From assembly GCA_021325455.1 (NCBI GenBank), contig JAJPHD010000026.1, forward strand, positions 1 to 64,000: a stretch of 64,000 nt of DNA. The letters run 5' to 3'. Source of the stretch: Actinomycetota bacterium (lineage in GTDB: Bacteria > Actinomycetota > Acidimicrobiia > Acidimicrobiales > JAJPHD01). Below the pieces are notes generated by a model. That model worked only from the letters and a program-made list of their open reading frames with translations, had not been told where the DNA came from and did no database searches. Positions 43,536 to 51,443 of this stretch are shown here, one piece after another (within the stretch, counting starts at the first letter, position 1; each line of letters opens with the position of its first letter). The position numbers were made by a program, and so were the translations under genes.

Positions 43536-44258
43536 ATGGCACAGACTCCCACGAACGTTGAGGACGGCAGGCCCATCTCCCGGGTGGCGCTCACGGAGAT
43601 GCCTGCCACCCACCCGTTCATCACGAACCCGGTCCCAGTCGGCGTAGGGGGTTTCGCCCTCACCACCTTCACCCTGGGGCTCATGACCAGTGGGTTCTTC
43701 CCGTCAGCGGAGGCCCTGCTCGTGATTCCCCTGGCCGGCTTCTACGGAGGCCTGGTGCAGATGGTGGCGGGCTTCTTCGCCCTTCGGCGCGGAGACCTGT
43801 TCCCGGCGGCCTTCATGACGACCTACGGGGCCTTCTGGTGGAGCTACGACGTGCTGATCCTCTACGTCGTCCCCGGCGTGGCCAAGGCAGGTGGTGCCGC
43901 CGGGGCCCACGACGCCGCCCAGGCGGTGACGATCTTCCTCGTCATGTGGTCGGTGATCACGTTCATCTTCCTCGTGGCCACGCTCGGGACGAACTGGATG
44001 GTGTTCCTCACCTTCTGCGAGTTCCTGGCCACCCTGATCGTGGCCGACATCGGGGCCTGGACCGGCATCTCACAGGCCTCCGGCCTGGGGACCGGCATAG
44101 GAGAGATGCTGTTGGCCGCCATGGCCTGGTACATCGTGGGGGCTGAGGTCGTGAACGAGACTGTGAAGCGGCCCGTCTTCCCTCTGTTCCCCTTCAAGAA
44201 GCCCTTCTTCACCCCCCTGACCCCCCCGGTGCACTACCCCGAGCACGTACAGCCCTAG
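43536..44258 (+). CDS. satP: Acetate/succinate transporter, GPR1/FUN34/YaaH (SatP) family
   Basis: 240 residues with six membrane helices. The family signature NPVPVGVGGFALTTFTLGLM near the N-terminus and FYGGLVQMVAGFFALRRGDLFPAAFMTTYGAFWWSYDVLI are textbook SatP. Start is ATG 43536 after AAGGAGGG; the long track ORF upstream is out of family. It would import acetate for the synthetase encoded just upstream and is likely in the same operon. A stable 12-bp hairpin follows its stop. Confidence 0.94.
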   Translation: MAQTPTNVEDGRPISRVALTEMPATHPFITNPVPVGVGGFALTTFTLGLMTSGFFPSAEALLVIPLAGFYGGLVQMVAGFFALRRGDLFPAAFMTTYGAFWWSYDVLILYVVPGVAKAGGAAGAHDAAQAVTIFLVMWSVITFIFLVATLGTNWMVFLTFCEFLATLIVADIGAWTGISQASGLGTGIGEMLLAAMAWYIVGAEVVNETVKRPVFPLFPFKKPFFTPLTPPVHYPEHVQP

Positions 44259-44282
44259 GTCGAGGGCAGCTCGGCCCCCAGT

Positions 44283-44315
44283 GGGCCCGGGGGGTCATCG
44301 GCACCCCCTGGGCCC
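44283..44315. terminator. Strong hairpin between convergent genes
   Basis: GGGCCCGGGGGG-TCATCGGCA-CCCCCTGGGCCC makes a 12-bp stem with one G-T wobble and a 9-nt loop, 24 nt after the satP stop and 80 nt from the convergent acyl-CoA ligase stop. No T tract follows, so it is a hairpin-only terminator or transcript-protecting structure. Confidence 0.5.
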
Positions 44316-44394
44316 GGCTCCTGTGCCACTGGGCCCGGGAGCTCCGGGCTCGTCCGGGCGCTGCGGGCAGCGGCGGGCCGTTGCCCGCCCCGGT

Positions 44395-46002
44395 TCAGCC
44401 CTTGACGCGGCTGGCATAGCCCGCCCATTCACGCTCGCGCAGCTCGAACTTCTGGATCTTCCCGGTGGATGTCTTGGGCAGGGCTTCCATGAACTCGACA
44501 TCACGGGGCGCCTTGTAATGGGCGAGGCGCTGCCGAACATGGTCGATGAGGTCCTGAGAAGAGACCTCGACTCCGGCCTTGCGGACCACGAAGGCCTTGG
44601 GACGCTCTCCCCACTTGTCATCGGGGGCCCCGATGACCGCTGCCTCCAGCACCGCCGGGTGGGACAGGAGGGCTTGCTCCACCTCGATGGTGGAGATGTT
44701 CTCCCCTCCTGAGACAACGATGTCCTTGGCCCGGTCGCGCAGCTCGACATAACCATCAGGGTGCATGACCCCGAGGTCTCCTGAGTGGAACCAGCCGCCG
44801 GCAAAGGCCTTCGCCGTGGCCTCCTCGTCGCGGAAGTAGCCGGTCATGACGTTGTTCCCCCGCATGACGATCTCGCCCATGGTCGTGCCATCCGCCGGGA
44901 CGTCCCGCATCTGCTTGTCCACCACCCGCAACCGGTCTGCGCAGAGCATCCCCACGCCTTGCCGGGCCAGCAGCCGGGACCGCTCTCCCACCTCGAGCAG
45001 ATCCCAACCCGGCTGCCACTCGCAAAGCGAGTAGGGGCCGTAGGTCTCGGTCAGGCCGTAGACGTGCACGATGGTCGCGCCCAGCCCCTCCATCTGCTCG
45101 ATGACCGTCGGGCTGGGAGCGGCACCGGCCGTGGTGACCAGCAATGGACGCTCGAGGCGGTGGGCCTGGGGGTGGTTGGCGATCATGGTCATCACGACGG
45201 GCGCCCCGTTGAGGTGGGTGACCCCCTCGGTGTCCAGCAGGCGCCAGATCTCCTCGGGATCCACCGTCCGCAGGCAGACGTGCCTCCCGCCTGCGCCGGT
45301 CACACCCCACGTCGTGCACCAGCCATTGCAGTGGAACATGGGCAGGGTCCACAGGTAGACGCTGCCCGGACTGTGGCGAGAGTGGATGATCTCGCCCAGG
45401 GCGTTGAGGTAGGCACCCCGGTGGTGGTACATGACGCCCTTTGGCCGGCCGGTGGTGCCCGACGTGTAGTTGATAGAGATGGTGGCCCTCTCGTCCTCGA
45501 CCGACCAAGGGAGCGGTTCCTCCGAGCCGCGGGCCAGCAGCTCCTCATAGCTGGGGCCCTCCAGCACCGCCTCAGCCGGGTCGGCAGCGTCGACCAGGGT
45601 GACCGTCTCCTTGACCCGGTTCGAATCCTTGAGGCCTAGGGCCAGCTGGGCGTCGACAACGAGCATCTTGGCCCCCGAGTGCTCGAGGATGTAGCTGACC
45701 TCGGGGGGTGACAGACGGGTGTTGATAGCCACCAGGACTGCTCCCGCCAGCGGCACTCCGAAGTGGGCCACCAGCATCTCGGGCAGGTTGGGCATCAGGT
45801 AGGCCACCCTGTCCCCCGGGCCTATGCCCGAGGCCTGCAGAGCTCGCGCCAGCCGGGTGGCCTCGGCAGCGAACCGGCGGTAGGTGATACGACGGTCACG
45901 GTAGACAATGGCCTCCTTGTCCGGGAAGACAGCGGCCGAGCGCTCCAGGAGCACGAGCGGCGTCAGCTCGGTGCGGAAGACGGGCGGAGCAAGGGGATCC
46001 AT
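44395..46002 (-). CDS. Medium/long-chain fatty acyl-CoA synthetase
   Basis: 535 residues from ATG 46002, which has GGAGGTG six bases before it. AMP-binding motifs are SINYTSGTTGRPKGVMYHHRGAYLNALGE (A3), the substrate loop TLPMFHCNGWCTTWGVTGAGGRHVCLR, YGLTETYGP, HSGDLGVMHPDGYVELRDRAKDIVVSGGENISTIEVE and the C-terminal lysine PKTSTGKIQKFELR. It belongs to the FadD-like group acting on medium or long acyl chains. It reads towards satP and is divergent from the second synthetase gene. Confidence 0.92.
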   Translation of the reverse strand: MDPLAPPVFRTELTPLVLLERSAAVFPDKEAIVYRDRRITYRRFAAEATRLARALQASGIGPGDRVAYLMPNLPEMLVAHFGVPLAGAVLVAINTRLSPPEVSYILEHSGAKMLVVDAQLALGLKDSNRVKETVTLVDAADPAEAVLEGPSYEELLARGSEEPLPWSVEDERATISINYTSGTTGRPKGVMYHHRGAYLNALGEIIHSRHSPGSVYLWTLPMFHCNGWCTTWGVTGAGGRHVCLRTVDPEEIWRLLDTEGVTHLNGAPVVMTMIANHPQAHRLERPLLVTTAGAAPSPTVIEQMEGLGATIVHVYGLTETYGPYSLCEWQPGWDLLEVGERSRLLARQGVGMLCADRLRVVDKQMRDVPADGTTMGEIVMRGNNVMTGYFRDEEATAKAFAGGWFHSGDLGVMHPDGYVELRDRAKDIVVSGGENISTIEVEQALLSHPAVLEAAVIGAPDDKWGERPKAFVVRKAGVEVSSQDLIDHVRQRLAHYKAPRDVEFMEALPKTSTGKIQKFELREREWAGYASRVKG

Positions 46003-46330
46003 CGGTGCACCTCCTGGAGCGCTGATGGGGGGTGGCCTCGGGCGAGGCCCGAAGCCTGGCGTCACCCTCCCGGCTGCCATCTTCTCATCCGGGCTGGGGG
46101 GCAACAAGGGCCTGCCGTCGCCGGCGGGGAGTGCAGGACAGCTCGACCCCGGGGATCGGGGAAGGATCGCCCAGGGTCAGCGAAGGATAGCCCCCGGCAC
46201 CTTGACGGCTCACACTCCGGGGGGGATGATCGGGGCAGGCCGGTCGAGCAAACGCCGGGTGCTCCATCGATTGGGCGCTGTGGCCCCTTGCAGCGAGACC
46301 CGCCCAGTTGGAACCTCCCAAGGAGCCACC
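46003..46330. other. Divergent intergenic region, promoters expected
   Basis: 328 bases between the divergent acyl-CoA ligase (ATG 46002) and second Acs-like gene (ATG 46331). It ends on each side with a good ribosome binding site (AGGAGGTG leftward, AAGGAG rightward). I see no other gene and cannot place -35/-10 elements by eye. Confidence 0.5.
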
Positions 46331-48235
46331 ATGGACGTGATCAGCCCCATCGTCAAGCGCTGGGTCCACGAGGCCGAGTCCGATCACGAGGGGTTCTGGG
46401 CCCGGGCCGCCTCCGACCTCCCCTGGTTCAGGGGATGGGACCACACCTTCGAGCCTGACCCCCCCAGCTTCCGGTGGTTCACGGGCGGCCTGACCAACAT
46501 CAGCTACAACGCCATCGACCGCCACGTGGCTGGTGGGAGGGCGGGGCACACAGCGCTCATAGCCGAAGACGAGGCGGGCGGGCGGCGGTGCTACACCTAC
46601 GCCCAGCTCCTCACGGAGGTGAAGCGCATTGCCGCCGGCCTGCGGGGGCTGGGTGTGGGCAAGGGGGACAGGGTGGCGATCTACATGCCCACCATCCCCG
46701 AGGCCATCGCCGCCATGCTGGCCACCACCCGGATCGGCGCCATCCACCTCGTGGTCTTCGCCGGGTTCGGGTCCGGGGCGCTATCCGAGCGGATCCGCCT
46801 GGCGGGCGCCAAGGTCCTGCTGGCCTCGGACCTGACCCTGCGCAAGGGGAACAAGGTGTCCCTCAGCCCCATCGTCTCGGACGCGTTGGCCGACCCGGGG
46901 TCACCCATAGAGCACGTCGTGGTGATGGGCCGGGGGGGCGAGCCGGTCCGCTGGGAGAAGGCCAAGCCCCTCACGTGGGAGGAGTTCCTTGCCGGTGGTG
47001 CCGGGCAGCCCACCAGCCACGAGGTGATGGAGGCCAACGAGCCGGCCTACATACTGGCCACCTCGGGCACCACGGCCAAGCCCAAGCTGGCGGTGCACAC
47101 CCACGGGGCCTACCAGGTGGGCATCCACAGCACGGCGAAGTGGTGCTTCGGCCTCCGGCCCGACGACGTCTGGTGGTCGACCTCCGACATCGGCTGGGTG
47201 GTCGGTCACAGCTACATCGTCTACGCGCCCCTTCTCGCCGGCTGCACCACCATCGCCTACGAGGGGGCGCTCGACCATCCCGGGCCTGAGCACTTCTACC
47301 AGCTCATAGAGGACAACCACGTCACGGGGGTCTTCACGGCACCAACGGCGGTGCGGATGCTCATGCGCTACGGCACCGGGCCGGCTGAGTCTGCGGACCT
47401 CTCCAGCCTGGAGCGTGTGTTCTGCGCCGGCGAGGTGCTGAACGCCCCGGCCTGGGAGTGGCTCCAGCGTCAGGTGCTCCATGACCGGGTCCCGGTCATC
47501 GACCACATGTGGCAGACCGAGACCGGGGGCCCGGTGTTCGGGAACCCCTACGGCATCGGGATGCTGCCCATCAAGCCGGGCTCGGCGGGAATCCCGCTGC
47601 CCGGCTTCTCGGCGGAGGTTCGCAACCTGGACGGCAGCCGCTGCTCCCCAGGAGAGAAGGGGATCGTCGTGCTCACCAAGCCCTTCCCGGGGCTCACCCC
47701 CACCATCTGGGGTGATCCCGAGCGGTATGGGCGCGATTACTGGGGGATCATCCCGGGCGTGTATTTCACAGGGGATGCCGCCGAGGAGGATGAGGACGGG
47801 TACTTCTGGTTCTCGGGCCGCGCTGACGAGATCATCAAGATCGCCGGCCACCGCGTCGGCACCATCGAGGTGGAGACCGCCTTCCTGCGCCACCCGGCCG
47901 TAGCCGAGGCAGGCGTGACGGGGCGACCTGATGAGGTGAGGGGGGAGGTCATCTCGGCCTTCATCGTCCTGCGGGCGGGCCACACCCCCTCCCCCGGGCT
48001 GATCAAGGAGCTCACCGACACCGTTCGCCAGGAGCTCGGGCCCGTGGCCGTCATCGGGGAGGTGAACGTGGTCGACAGCCTGCCCAAGACCCGCAGCGGC
48101 AAGATCATGCGCCGGGTGCTGAAGGCGGTGACCCTGGACAAGGACCCCGGGGACGTCTCCACCATCGAGGACGAGGGGTCCGTGGAGGAGGCACGGGAGG
48201 CCTGGCGGCACATGAAGGAGTCGCTGGCGGGATAG
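46331..48235 (+). CDS. Acetyl/propionyl-CoA synthetase-like enzyme (second Acs paralogue)
   Basis: 634 residues starting after AAGGAG. Close in layout to AcsA: WWSTSDIGWVVGHSYIVYAPLLAGCTT, HMWQTETGGPVFGNPYG, GDAAEEDEDGYFWFSGRADEIIKIAGHRVGTIEVE and the C-terminal lysine in PKTRSGKIMRRVLK. The A3 loop is altered to TSGTTAKPKLAVHTHG, replacing two glycines of the usual SGTTGKPKG. The tryptophan before QTET is kept, suggesting a short-chain acid, but the exact substrate is uncertain. About 40% of residues by eye match the AcsA at 41432, so this is an old paralogue. Confidence 0.88.
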   Translation: MDVISPIVKRWVHEAESDHEGFWARAASDLPWFRGWDHTFEPDPPSFRWFTGGLTNISYNAIDRHVAGGRAGHTALIAEDEAGGRRCYTYAQLLTEVKRIAAGLRGLGVGKGDRVAIYMPTIPEAIAAMLATTRIGAIHLVVFAGFGSGALSERIRLAGAKVLLASDLTLRKGNKVSLSPIVSDALADPGSPIEHVVVMGRGGEPVRWEKAKPLTWEEFLAGGAGQPTSHEVMEANEPAYILATSGTTAKPKLAVHTHGAYQVGIHSTAKWCFGLRPDDVWWSTSDIGWVVGHSYIVYAPLLAGCTTIAYEGALDHPGPEHFYQLIEDNHVTGVFTAPTAVRMLMRYGTGPAESADLSSLERVFCAGEVLNAPAWEWLQRQVLHDRVPVIDHMWQTETGGPVFGNPYGIGMLPIKPGSAGIPLPGFSAEVRNLDGSRCSPGEKGIVVLTKPFPGLTPTIWGDPERYGRDYWGIIPGVYFTGDAAEEDEDGYFWFSGRADEIIKIAGHRVGTIEVETAFLRHPAVAEAGVTGRPDEVRGEVISAFIVLRAGHTPSPGLIKELTDTVRQELGPVAVIGEVNVVDSLPKTRSGKIMRRVLKAVTLDKDPGDVSTIEDEGSVEEAREAWRHMKESLAG

Positions 48236-48320
48236 GGGCCGGCGGGGGGGTGGCCTTTCGGCCGGCGGGGGGTGGCCTTTCGGCCGGCGGGGGGCCAGCC
48301 GGCGGGCCGGCGGGGGGCGA
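48236..48320. repeat. 22-bp direct repeats after the second Acs gene
   Basis: TGGCCTTTCGGCCGGCGGGGGG occurs twice in direct succession (48251-48272 and 48273-48294), flanked by further partial GCCGGCGGGGG units. Each unit contains the small palindrome GGCCTTTCGGCC. It lies directly after the stop and could form a terminator or be a simple slippage repeat. Confidence 0.75.
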
Positions 48321-48408
48321 GGCGCCCCGCTTGGGGTGACCTGGGCAGATTCGTGCGTGTCACACCACCCATGGTGCCGACCTCGGCAACTGTCATCCTC
48401 TCCTGATG

Positions 48409-48455
48409 TACTTGGTACCATGACGTGTAAAAAAGAACCGTCACGGTACCAAGTA
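48409..48455. promoter_or_regulatory. Large inverted repeat spanning the AbiEi-type start
   Basis: TACTTGGTACCATGACG (48409-48425) and CGTCACGGTACCAAGTA (48439-48455) are 17-bp inverted copies with one mismatch, separated by an AT-rich 13-bp spacer. The annotated ATG (48420) lies in the left arm. As DNA it could be an operator; as RNA, a hairpin hiding the start codon. AbiEi-type antitoxins are known to bind inverted repeats upstream of their own gene. Confidence 0.7.
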
Positions 48456-49400
48456 CGCATTGACGAGTTGAAGCAGCGCCAGTACGGGTTGGTGACCTAC
48501 GAGCAGGCCCGCGCCCTCGGTGCCCCCGAACAGCATCTTCGGCGGGGACCTGGCACCAAGTGGGTCCGCGTCAAGCAAGGCATCTACCGCGATCCCTCCT
48601 TCCCCCGGTCCTGGCACCAGAAGGTCATGGCTGCGGTACTCGCCGGGGGGCCGGGCGCCCTGGCCTCCCATCGGTCAGCTGCCACCCTGCACGGTCTGCA
48701 CGAGGCAGCTCGCTGCCCGGTGGAGATCACTGTCGATCGGAGCCGCCACCCCACGTGCTACCCCGGTGCCATCGTCCACAGGAGGGCCCGGATCGAGCGC
48801 ATCGACCGAGACAGGATCGACCGCATCCCCACCACCACTGTGACCCGGACCGTGATCGACCTCTCAGCCGTGGCCAGTGCCGATCGGTTGGAAGCGGCAC
48901 TCGAGGCCGCCTTGCGCTCGGGGCGTACCTCGGTGCGGTTCCTGGAGGAACGGCTGGCAGTCCTGGGGGGCCGGGGTTGCACCGGGACCGCAGTCCTGCG
49001 CGAGGTGCTCCGCAGGCACGGGCAACAGCCACCCACCGAGAGCGATCTCGAGACGAAGTTCCTCCAGCTGCTCAGGAACGCCAACCTTCCTCTGGGGGTG
49101 GCTCAATGGCCCGTGTACATCGCAGGCCGCCTGGTAGCCAGGGTCGACCGTGCCTTCCCGGAGCAGCGGGTCCTTGTCGAGCTGGATGGTCGGGGCTCGC
49201 ACGGCACGTGGAGTGACTGGCAAAGGGACCTGAGGCGCCAGGACGAGCTGGTATTGGCCCTGCCCGGATGGCTGCTCCTCCGCTTCACCTGGAACGACGT
49301 GACCGGTCGCCCAGGGTGGGTCTTGGCCACCGTCGAGAGGGCCCTGAGCAGCGCGAACGTCCCAGGGACCCCAGCCGGCACCGGGAAGGGCAGTGCTTGA
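48420..49400 (+). CDS. AbiEi-antitoxin-like N-terminus with DUF559/Vsr-like nuclease domain
   Basis: 326 residues from ATG 48420 (a TTG at 48468, LKQRQYGLVTYEQ, is an alternative start past the inverted repeat). Residues 15-75 form the winged-helix domain of AbiEi/AAA_antitoxin_4-type proteins (QRQYGLVTYEQARALGAPEQHLRRG-GTKWVRVKQGIY). The middle includes ASHRSAATLHGLH and TRTVIDLSAVA; the C-terminus has a DUF559-type Vsr-like core (ARVDRAFPEQRVLVELDGRGSHGTWSDWQRDLRRQDELVLALPGWLLLRFTWNDV). No AbiEii toxin gene is beside it. This architecture is widespread in actinomycetes and of unknown function. Confidence 0.82.
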   Translation: MTCKKEPSRYQVRIDELKQRQYGLVTYEQARALGAPEQHLRRGPGTKWVRVKQGIYRDPSFPRSWHQKVMAAVLAGGPGALASHRSAATLHGLHEAARCPVEITVDRSRHPTCYPGAIVHRRARIERIDRDRIDRIPTTTVTRTVIDLSAVASADRLEAALEAALRSGRTSVRFLEERLAVLGGRGCTGTAVLREVLRRHGQQPPTESDLETKFLQLLRNANLPLGVAQWPVYIAGRLVARVDRAFPEQRVLVELDGRGSHGTWSDWQRDLRRQDELVLALPGWLLLRFTWNDVTGRPGWVLATVERALSSANVPGTPAGTGKGSA

Positions 49401-49508
49401 GCTGGGCCGGCCCTGCCGTGAGCCAGGCCGGGGCTCTCTATAGGCACATCGGCACGATGAGTGGGCTGGCGCCCACGGGAGGTGGCCCTTCCGGGGCCGG
49501 GCCAGGAA

Positions 49509-50684
49509 TTAGCGGGGCAGGGAGCTACCGGTCGCAGGGCGCTCTTGGCCAGGAGGGACACGCAGGCGTGCTGTCACCTCGTTGGCGAGAAGGCGCCCCC
49601 GAAGGGTGAGTACCAGGTTCCCCTCCTCCGCGGAGCCGCCGGCCAGCGCGGGCTCCACCAGCCCCGCTACCGCCTCATCCAGGTGACCGCCGGAAGCCGC
49701 ATCGCCGGAAGCCGCAAGGGCCCCTGCCGGAACACCCCACCGGGTCCGGAGGGCCAGCACGAGCCTCTCCATGGCCCGCTCCTCCTCCGACAGGACCTCA
49801 GAGGCAGCCACCGGCGAGGCGCCACCCATAATGGCCCCTATGTACCTCTCGGGCGTGCGTATGTTCCACCAGCGCCGGCCGTCCACATGGGAGTGGGCGG
49901 CGCACCCGATGCCGCGGTAGTTGCCCTGGGACCAGTAGAGCTGGTTGTGCCGGCACTCCTCGCCGGGGAGGGCCCAGTTGGACACCTCGTACCAGGCCAG
50001 GCCGGCGCCGCCGAGGACCGCGTCAGCCAGTTCGTAGCGGCCCGCTTGGACGTCATCGTCAGGATGGCGGGCGGGGTCAGCGGCGAGAGGCGTGCCCGGC
50101 TCGACCGTGAGGGCGTAGGCGCTCACATGCCCAGGGCGGGGTGACAGGCCGAGGACGCCTTCGAGCGTGCCCACCCAGTCGGCATCGGTCTCGCCGGCAC
50201 CCCCGTAGATGAGGTCGACGTTGATCCGCTCGAAGCCCACCGCCCCCGCCAGGGTGACGGCCCTCTTGGCCGTGGCCGGGTCATGCTGTCGCCCCAGCCC
50301 GCTCAGCACCTTGGGGGACAACGACTGGACCCCGAAGGACAGCCGGTTCACCCCTCCCTCTCGGTACGCCTCGAGGAGCGGTGCGTCCACCGTCTCCGGG
50401 TTGCACTCCACGGTCACCTCGGCATCGGGGGTCCTCGGGATGGCCGCCAGGATGGCCAAGAGGGACTCAGCGGGGAGGAGTGACGGCGTCCCCCCGCCGA
50501 AGAACACCGAGGTCGCCTCGGGCATCCCCTCCGCCACGGCAGCCTCGATCTCCCTTGTGCAGGCCGCCGTGTAGTCGGCCATCAGGTGGTGGCGGTCGGT
50601 CCAGGTTGCGAAGTCGCAGTAGTCGCAGCGGGCCGAGCAGAAGGGCACGTGCACGTACACGCCGTATGGCTGGTCCTGCCTCAT
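49509..50684 (-). CDS. hemW: HemW-like radical SAM protein (coproporphyrinogen III oxidase homologue)
   Basis: 391 residues from ATG 50684, overlapping the rsmE stop (ATGA). The radical SAM cysteines are in VHVPFCSARCDYCDF; SVFFGGGTPSLL, VTVECNPETVD, RLSFGVQSLSPKVLSGLGRQHD and INVDLIYGGAGET follow as in HemW/HemN. HemW members are usually heme chaperones rather than true oxidases. It is the last gene of the hrcA-dnaJ-rsmE-hemW chain. Confidence 0.93.
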   Translation of the reverse strand: MRQDQPYGVYVHVPFCSARCDYCDFATWTDRHHLMADYTAACTREIEAAVAEGMPEATSVFFGGGTPSLLPAESLLAILAAIPRTPDAEVTVECNPETVDAPLLEAYREGGVNRLSFGVQSLSPKVLSGLGRQHDPATAKRAVTLAGAVGFERINVDLIYGGAGETDADWVGTLEGVLGLSPRPGHVSAYALTVEPGTPLAADPARHPDDDVQAGRYELADAVLGGAGLAWYEVSNWALPGEECRHNQLYWSQGNYRGIGCAAHSHVDGRRWWNIRTPERYIGAIMGGASPVAASEVLSEEERAMERLVLALRTRWGVPAGALAASGDAASGGHLDEAVAGLVEPALAGGSAEEGNLVLTLRGRLLANEVTARLRVPPGQERPATGSSLPR

Positions 50685-51433
50685 CCGGCGCTCACCACGC
50701 CGGCCCGCAAGGCGCACAGCAGCGTCCCGGCCACCACGGCTGCCGTCTCTGCTCTCAGCACCGTCGGCCCCAGTCCCACCACCGGGAGGCCCTCCGCTAG
50801 CTCGGGAGGGGCCCACCCTCCCTCAGGCCCCACCAGCACGATGGGGTGGTCCAGCGACAGCGGCCTCCCCCCCATGTCCGCCAGGGCAGCGCCGCCGCCC
50901 TGGCCCAGCTCAGCCAGCACACCGCACGACGGGGCGGGTGGCTCCACCACCGGGAGCCACACCCGCCGGGACTGCATGGCCGCCGCCCGGGCCACCCGCT
51001 TCAGGCGCTGCATGTGCTGCTCCCCCCGCTGTCCCTCCCATCGCACCACCGAGCGCTCCGCCACCAAGAGGAGGATGCGGTCCACCCCCACCTCGGTCAG
51101 GCGCTGGACGGCCCACTCGGGACGCTGCCCCTTCACGAGGGAGAAGCCGACGGCTACGGGCGGGGTTGGCCGGTCCTCCGCCATGATGGGCCCGTCAGGG
51201 TGCAGGCGGTTGCTCCCGTCCCACCGGCAGGGCCGCCAGCGGCCCGCCCCATCGGAGATGGTGACGGCCTCCCCCCGGCGCAGGCGGAGAACCCTCGCCA
51301 GGTGGTGGCGTTCCTCGGCGCCAAGCGCCGGCTCTTCCAGGTCGTCCACCAGGAGATGGGCGGCGGCCTCGACCAGCTCGGGGGCCGGCCGTCGCGCCCC
51401 CCCGGACCCGGGCCCCCGGCCCGCTCCAGGCAC
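50681..51433 (-). CDS. rsmE: 16S rRNA (uracil-1498-N3)-methyltransferase RsmE
   Basis: 250 residues from GTG. A PUA-like N-terminal domain (HHLARVLRLRRGEAVTISDG) is followed by the SPOUT methyltransferase fold with knot motifs IVLVGPEGGWAPPE and LGPTVLRAETAAVVA. SAM-dependent methylation of U1498 of 16S rRNA is the family reaction. It lies 10 nt after dnaJ and overlaps hemW by 4 nt. Confidence 0.93.
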   Translation of the reverse strand: MPGAGRGPGSGGARRPAPELVEAAAHLLVDDLEEPALGAEERHHLARVLRLRRGEAVTISDGAGRWRPCRWDGSNRLHPDGPIMAEDRPTPPVAVGFSLVKGQRPEWAVQRLTEVGVDRILLLVAERSVVRWEGQRGEQHMQRLKRVARAAAMQSRRVWLPVVEPPAPSCGVLAELGQGGGAALADMGGRPLSLDHPIVLVGPEGGWAPPELAEGLPVVGLGPTVLRAETAAVVAGTLLCALRAGVVSAG

Positions 51434-51443
51434 CGGGCCGCCC

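Noticed and set aside
48236-48320. 22-bp repeats as a CRISPR array
   Set aside because: Repeats are directly adjacent with no unique spacers and no cas genes in the window.
46901-48460. 519-aa minus ORF
   Set aside because: Antisense to the second Acs-like synthetase; no protein-like composition.
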